The notes below the pieces were generated by a model. The model was not told where the DNA came from and did not search any database. It saw nothing but the letters and a program-made list of their open reading frames with translations. A program made the position numbers and the translations under genes. A DNA stretch of 26,217 nt from an uncultured Collinsella sp. (GTDB taxonomy: Bacteria > Actinomycetota > Coriobacteriia > Coriobacteriales > Coriobacteriaceae), in contig CABRFG010000030.1 in NCBI GenBank assembly GCA_902470095.1, positions 1 through 26,217 of the forward strand. Reading direction: 5' to 3'. This document shows positions 24,186 through 26,217 of this stretch, piece by piece (positions within the stretch are counted from its first letter, which is position 1; the number at the start of each line of letters is the position of its first letter).

Positions 24186-25433
24186 CTAGATCAGGTCCTC
24201 CGCATCATCGAAGGCGTCGGTGTCGTGGACACCGCAGAAACGGGAGCCGGGACGGGCCTGGTTGCGGCACTGGATGCCGTCCTCGGACACGAACTCGCAG
24301 CGACGGACGTCCTCGTCCTCCTCGTCACCGATCAGGTCGGCGGCGGGCTCCTCGTGAACGGGAACGTTCTTGAGGATGTCGGCGGCAAGGGTCTCGGACT
24401 TGATGTCGATGTGCCAGCCGGTCAGGCGCGCGGCGAGACGGGCGTTCTGGCCCTCCTTGCCGATGGCGAGGGACAGCTGGTCATCGGGCACGATGACGCC
24501 GGCATAGGCCTTCTCCTCGTCGATAAGGACGCGGGTGACCTTGGCAGGCGACAGGGCGTTTGCGACGTAGACGGCCGGATCGGCATCCCACAGGATGACG
24601 TCGACGCGCTCGCCACGGAGCTCGCCCACGACGGCGCGAACACGGCTGCCCTTGGGGCCGACGCAGGCGCCCACGGGATCCAGGCGATCGTCGAGCGAGT
24701 GGACGGCGACCTTGGAGCGCTGACCGGGCTCGCGGGCGATCGACTTGATCTGGACGGTGCCCTCATAGATCTCGGGCACCTCCTGCTCAAACAGCCGACG
24801 CATGAGCTCGGGGTGGGTACGGGAGATGACAATCGGCGGACGGCTGTGCTCGCCACGGACCGGCTGCAGGTTGGAGTTGGGGTCGCGAACGTCGATGATC
24901 ACGGCCTTGATGTGCTGGTTGTGCAGGTAGCGCTCGCCCATCGGACGCTCGTTGCGCTCGTTCTCGTAACGGCGTTGGTCGAAGTGCGGAAGCTCGGCCT
25001 CGACGCCCTCGCGAATCTTGACGATCGTGAAGTCGGGTGTGGACTGCAGCACGGTACCGCTGATGAGGTCACCGATGCGGCCGGAGAACTCCTCGTAGAT
25101 CTGCTCGCGGGCGGAGTTGCGCACGATGGCGTTGATCTCGGCCTTGGCGTGCTGGGCGGCGATGCGGCTCGTGTTCTTGGGGGTGACGTCGATCTCCTCG
25201 AACTCGGTGAAGTTGCCTTCCTCGTCCATGGAATCGTCGATCGGCTCCAGACGGTAGACGTAGATCTTGCCGGTGGTGCGGTCGATGGTCACCTTGGCGC
25301 CCCACTCAAGATGCAGGATCTCGGCATAGCTCTTGGCGAGCGACTGCTCCAGGCGGTCGATCAGGTAGAGCTGGTCGATGTGCTTCTCCTGGCAAAGCTC
25401 CATCAGGGCGGACATCATGTCGGATGCTGCCAT
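24186..25433 (-). CDS. nusA: Transcription termination/antitermination factor NusA with Cys3His tail
   Basis: NusA binds RNA polymerase and modulates pausing, termination and antitermination. The 415-residue protein has the N-terminal polymerase-binding domain (about 1-130) and an S1 domain (from LISGTVLQSTPDFTIVKIR). Two KH domains follow, with DPVGACVGPKGSRVRAV and QLSLAIGKEGQNARLAARL near 325. The E. coli-type acidic repeats are absent. Instead, an acidic linker leads to a tail with Cys379-x9-Cys389-x10-Cys400-x2-His403, resembling small Cys3His zinc-binding motifs (C...DG..C..........FC..H). Zinc binding is inferred. The gene starts 1 nt after the rimP stop. nusA is expected to feed back on the leader terminator upstream of rimP. 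Confidence 0.95.
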   Translation of the reverse strand: MAASDMMSALMELCQEKHIDQLYLIDRLEQSLAKSYAEILHLEWGAKVTIDRTTGKIYVYRLEPIDDSMDEEGNFTEFEEIDVTPKNTSRIAAQHAKAEINAIVRNSAREQIYEEFSGRIGDLISGTVLQSTPDFTIVKIREGVEAELPHFDQRRYENERNERPMGERYLHNQHIKAVIIDVRDPNSNLQPVRGEHSRPPIVISRTHPELMRRLFEQEVPEIYEGTVQIKSIAREPGQRSKVAVHSLDDRLDPVGACVGPKGSRVRAVVGELRGERVDVILWDADPAVYVANALSPAKVTRVLIDEEKAYAGVIVPDDQLSLAIGKEGQNARLAARLTGWHIDIKSETLAADILKNVPVHEEPAADLIGDEEDEDVRRCEFVSEDGIQCRNQARPGSRFCGVHDTDAFDDAEDLI

Positions 25434-25434
25434 C

Positions 25435-25929
25435 TTACTTTCCTTCCTTCGCGGGCTTGAAGTCGTAGGTGGGCTTCAACTTGCACTTTTTAACATCAGA
25501 GAAATCGAGGGTAACGGACTCGCCGTCCTCGAGCTCGAGGGTCACGTTCGTCTCGGTGGCGGCGGCAATCTTGCCGGCGTACTTGCGACGGCCCTCGGTG
25601 GCGGTGGAGGTGAGCTCGCAGTTCTCGCCCACAAAGCGGGCAAAGTCGCACGGGCGGCGCAGCGGGCGCGCCATACCCGGGCTCGACACCTCGAGCGTAT
25701 AGCTCGAAGAGATGGGATCGAGCTCCTCAATCACATCGCCGACCCACTTGGTGTTGGCCGTGACGTCGTTGAGCGACAGGCTCTGACCCTCGGCACCCTC
25801 GATACGCACACGCACGCAGGGGGCCTTGGTGGCACCCACGAGCTCGACGTCGACGATGTCGACATCGTGCTGGGGAGCGACGGCCTCGAGCGCGTCGATG
25901 ATCGCCTGCTCGGTCTTGGTCTTGACCAT
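25435..25929 (-). CDS. rimP: Ribosome maturation factor RimP
   Basis: RimP helps assemble the 30S subunit around the S12 region. The 164-residue protein has the two-domain RimP form: an N-terminal domain with VDIVDVELVGATKAPCVRVRI and SSYTLEVSSPGMARPLRRP (the SSPG-x-x-RPL motif), and a C-terminal SH3-like domain with LELEDGESVTLDFSDVKKCKL. The ATG at 25929 is chosen because GGAGG lies 7 nt upstream; an in-frame ATG 18 nt further out lies before that site, and the longer frame runs through the terminator and promoter. It leads the operon, and nusA follows after 1 nt. Confidence 0.95.
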   Translation of the reverse strand: MVKTKTEQAIIDALEAVAPQHDVDIVDVELVGATKAPCVRVRIEGAEGQSLSLNDVTANTKWVGDVIEELDPISSSYTLEVSSPGMARPLRRPCDFARFVGENCELTSTATEGRRKYAGKIAAATETNVTLELEDGESVTLDFSDVKKCKLKPTYDFKPAKEGK

Positions 25930-25949
25930 TGCGGCACCTCCATCCATAC

Positions 25950-25982
25950 AAAAAAGAAGCGGGGCCGAAACCCCACTTCTTT
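25950..25982 (-). terminator. Intrinsic terminator/attenuator in the rimP-nusA leader
   Basis: The minus strand forms an 11-bp stem (AAGAAGTGGGG with CCCCGCTTCTT, one T-G pair) with the loop TTTCGG, followed by six Ts. It lies between the promoter at 26008-26036 and rimP. Its T-run ends 20 nt before the rimP ATG, so transcripts from that promoter must read through it to express the operon. In Bacillus subtilis a NusA-dependent terminator in the nusA operon leader gives autoregulation; a similar role here is inferred. Confidence 0.85.
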
Positions 25983-26007
25983 CAATTACAACTTCATTTG
26001 CAAGCAA

Positions 26008-26036
26008 ACTATACCAATAGCTGCGGAAACGTGCAA
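26008..26036 (-). promoter_or_regulatory. Promoter of the rimP-nusA-infB operon
   Basis: The minus strand has TTGCAC (-35) at 26031-26036, a 17-bp spacer and TATAGT (-10) at 26008-26013. The expected start is near 25999-26001, giving a leader of about 70 nt that contains the terminator at 25950-25982. A minimal AUG-AAG-UUG-UAA frame lies near the 5' end of that leader, without a Shine-Dalgarno. Confidence 0.8.
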
Positions 26037-26121
26037 GCACAGTACGAATCTGCAGGTCAGCGTGCGCACAGCTTCTCCACAAGAAATGGATAATTGGGTG
26101 TTGTCGCAAGTATACATAACC

Positions 26122-26156
26122 AAAAAAGGGGGCGACTCCATACGGAATCGTCCCCC
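26122..26156 (-). terminator. Intrinsic terminator after the partial gene at the window edge
   Basis: The minus strand has a stem of GGGGG, a bulged A and CGATTCC pairing with GGAGTCGCCCCC across a GTAT loop (one T-G pair), followed by six Ts. It begins about 33 nt after the stop at 26189 and separates that gene from the rimP operon. Confidence 0.88.
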
Positions 26157-26188
26157 TCGCCTTTTCATGTCAGCTATGCGCGCAGCGC

Positions 26189-26217
26189 TTACTTGACGAC
26201 CAGGTTGACCAGCTTGC
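26189..26217 (-). CDS. C-terminal end of a gene, probably leucyl-tRNA synthetase
   Basis: Only eight codons and a TAA are visible. They read KLVNLVVK, preceded by a codon ending in GC that could be Gly. This resembles the C-terminal end of bacterial LeuRS (GKLLNLVVG in E. coli), which charges tRNA-Leu. With so few residues the match may be chance, so no symbol is given. A strong terminator follows. Confidence 0.5.

Noticed and set aside
25988..25999. Three-codon leader frame (Met-Lys-Leu-stop) in the rimP leader as a leader peptide
   Set aside because: It has no Shine-Dalgarno and no codon run linked to an amino acid, so it is most likely chance.
25930..26109. N-terminal extension of rimP to 224 residues
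   Set aside because: It would cross the terminator hairpin and the promoter; the ATG at 25929 has GGAGG at ideal spacing.

Overview
This is a GC-rich chromosomal window in which every gene I can support lies on the minus strand. Protein sequence, the dense 1-10 nt gene junctions and the gene order all fit a Gram-positive actinobacterium of the class Coriobacteriia. My best guess is Collinsella or a close relative, from overall impression and not from a search. The content is core housekeeping. I see no phage, insertion sequence, CRISPR array, toxin-antitoxin or defence genes.

Reading in the direction of transcription (high to low coordinates): (1) The last codons of a gene, probably leuS, end near 26189 and are followed by a strong terminator. 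(2) A clear promoter (26008-26036) drives a leader with an intrinsic terminator only about 20 nt before rimP. Then come rimP-nusA-infB-rbfA-nrnA-truB-ribF-dnaG-rpoD, nine tightly packed genes that join the ribosome/transcription-factor operon to the primase/sigma operon. A stem-loop follows rpoD. (3) A spacer of about 210 nt holds a REP-like palindrome with a partial tandem duplication, then a promoter, two identical tRNA-Asn(GTT) genes and their terminator. (4) A second long gene train follows: asp23/yloU-like, fakA, recG, rsmD, coaD, a DivIVA/SepIVA-like coiled-coil gene, yceD, rpmF, plsX, acpP, rnc, smc, ftsY and the 5' part of ffh, which runs off the window.

The second train links phospholipid precursor supply (FakA, PlsX, AcpP, CoaD), ribosome and RNA maturation (L32, RNase III, RsmD), chromosome handling (RecG, Smc) and the SRP targeting pair (FtsY, Ffh). 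The first train links 30S maturation (RimP, RbfA), transcription and translation factors (NusA, IF2, sigma), tRNA pseudouridylation (TruB), small-RNA turnover (NrnA), flavin cofactors (RibF) and replication priming (DnaG).

The most interesting signals are regulatory or structural. They are the attenuator-like terminator between promoter and rimP-nusA, hairpins close to the start codons of plsX and acpP, a predicted Cys3His zinc-binding tail on NusA with no ylxR between nusA and infB, the palindromic repeat next to the tRNAs, and the SepIVA-like gene. I did not find a convincing undescribed multi-gene system. Several start codons were reassigned to GTG, TTG or internal ATG on the basis of Shine-Dalgarno position.
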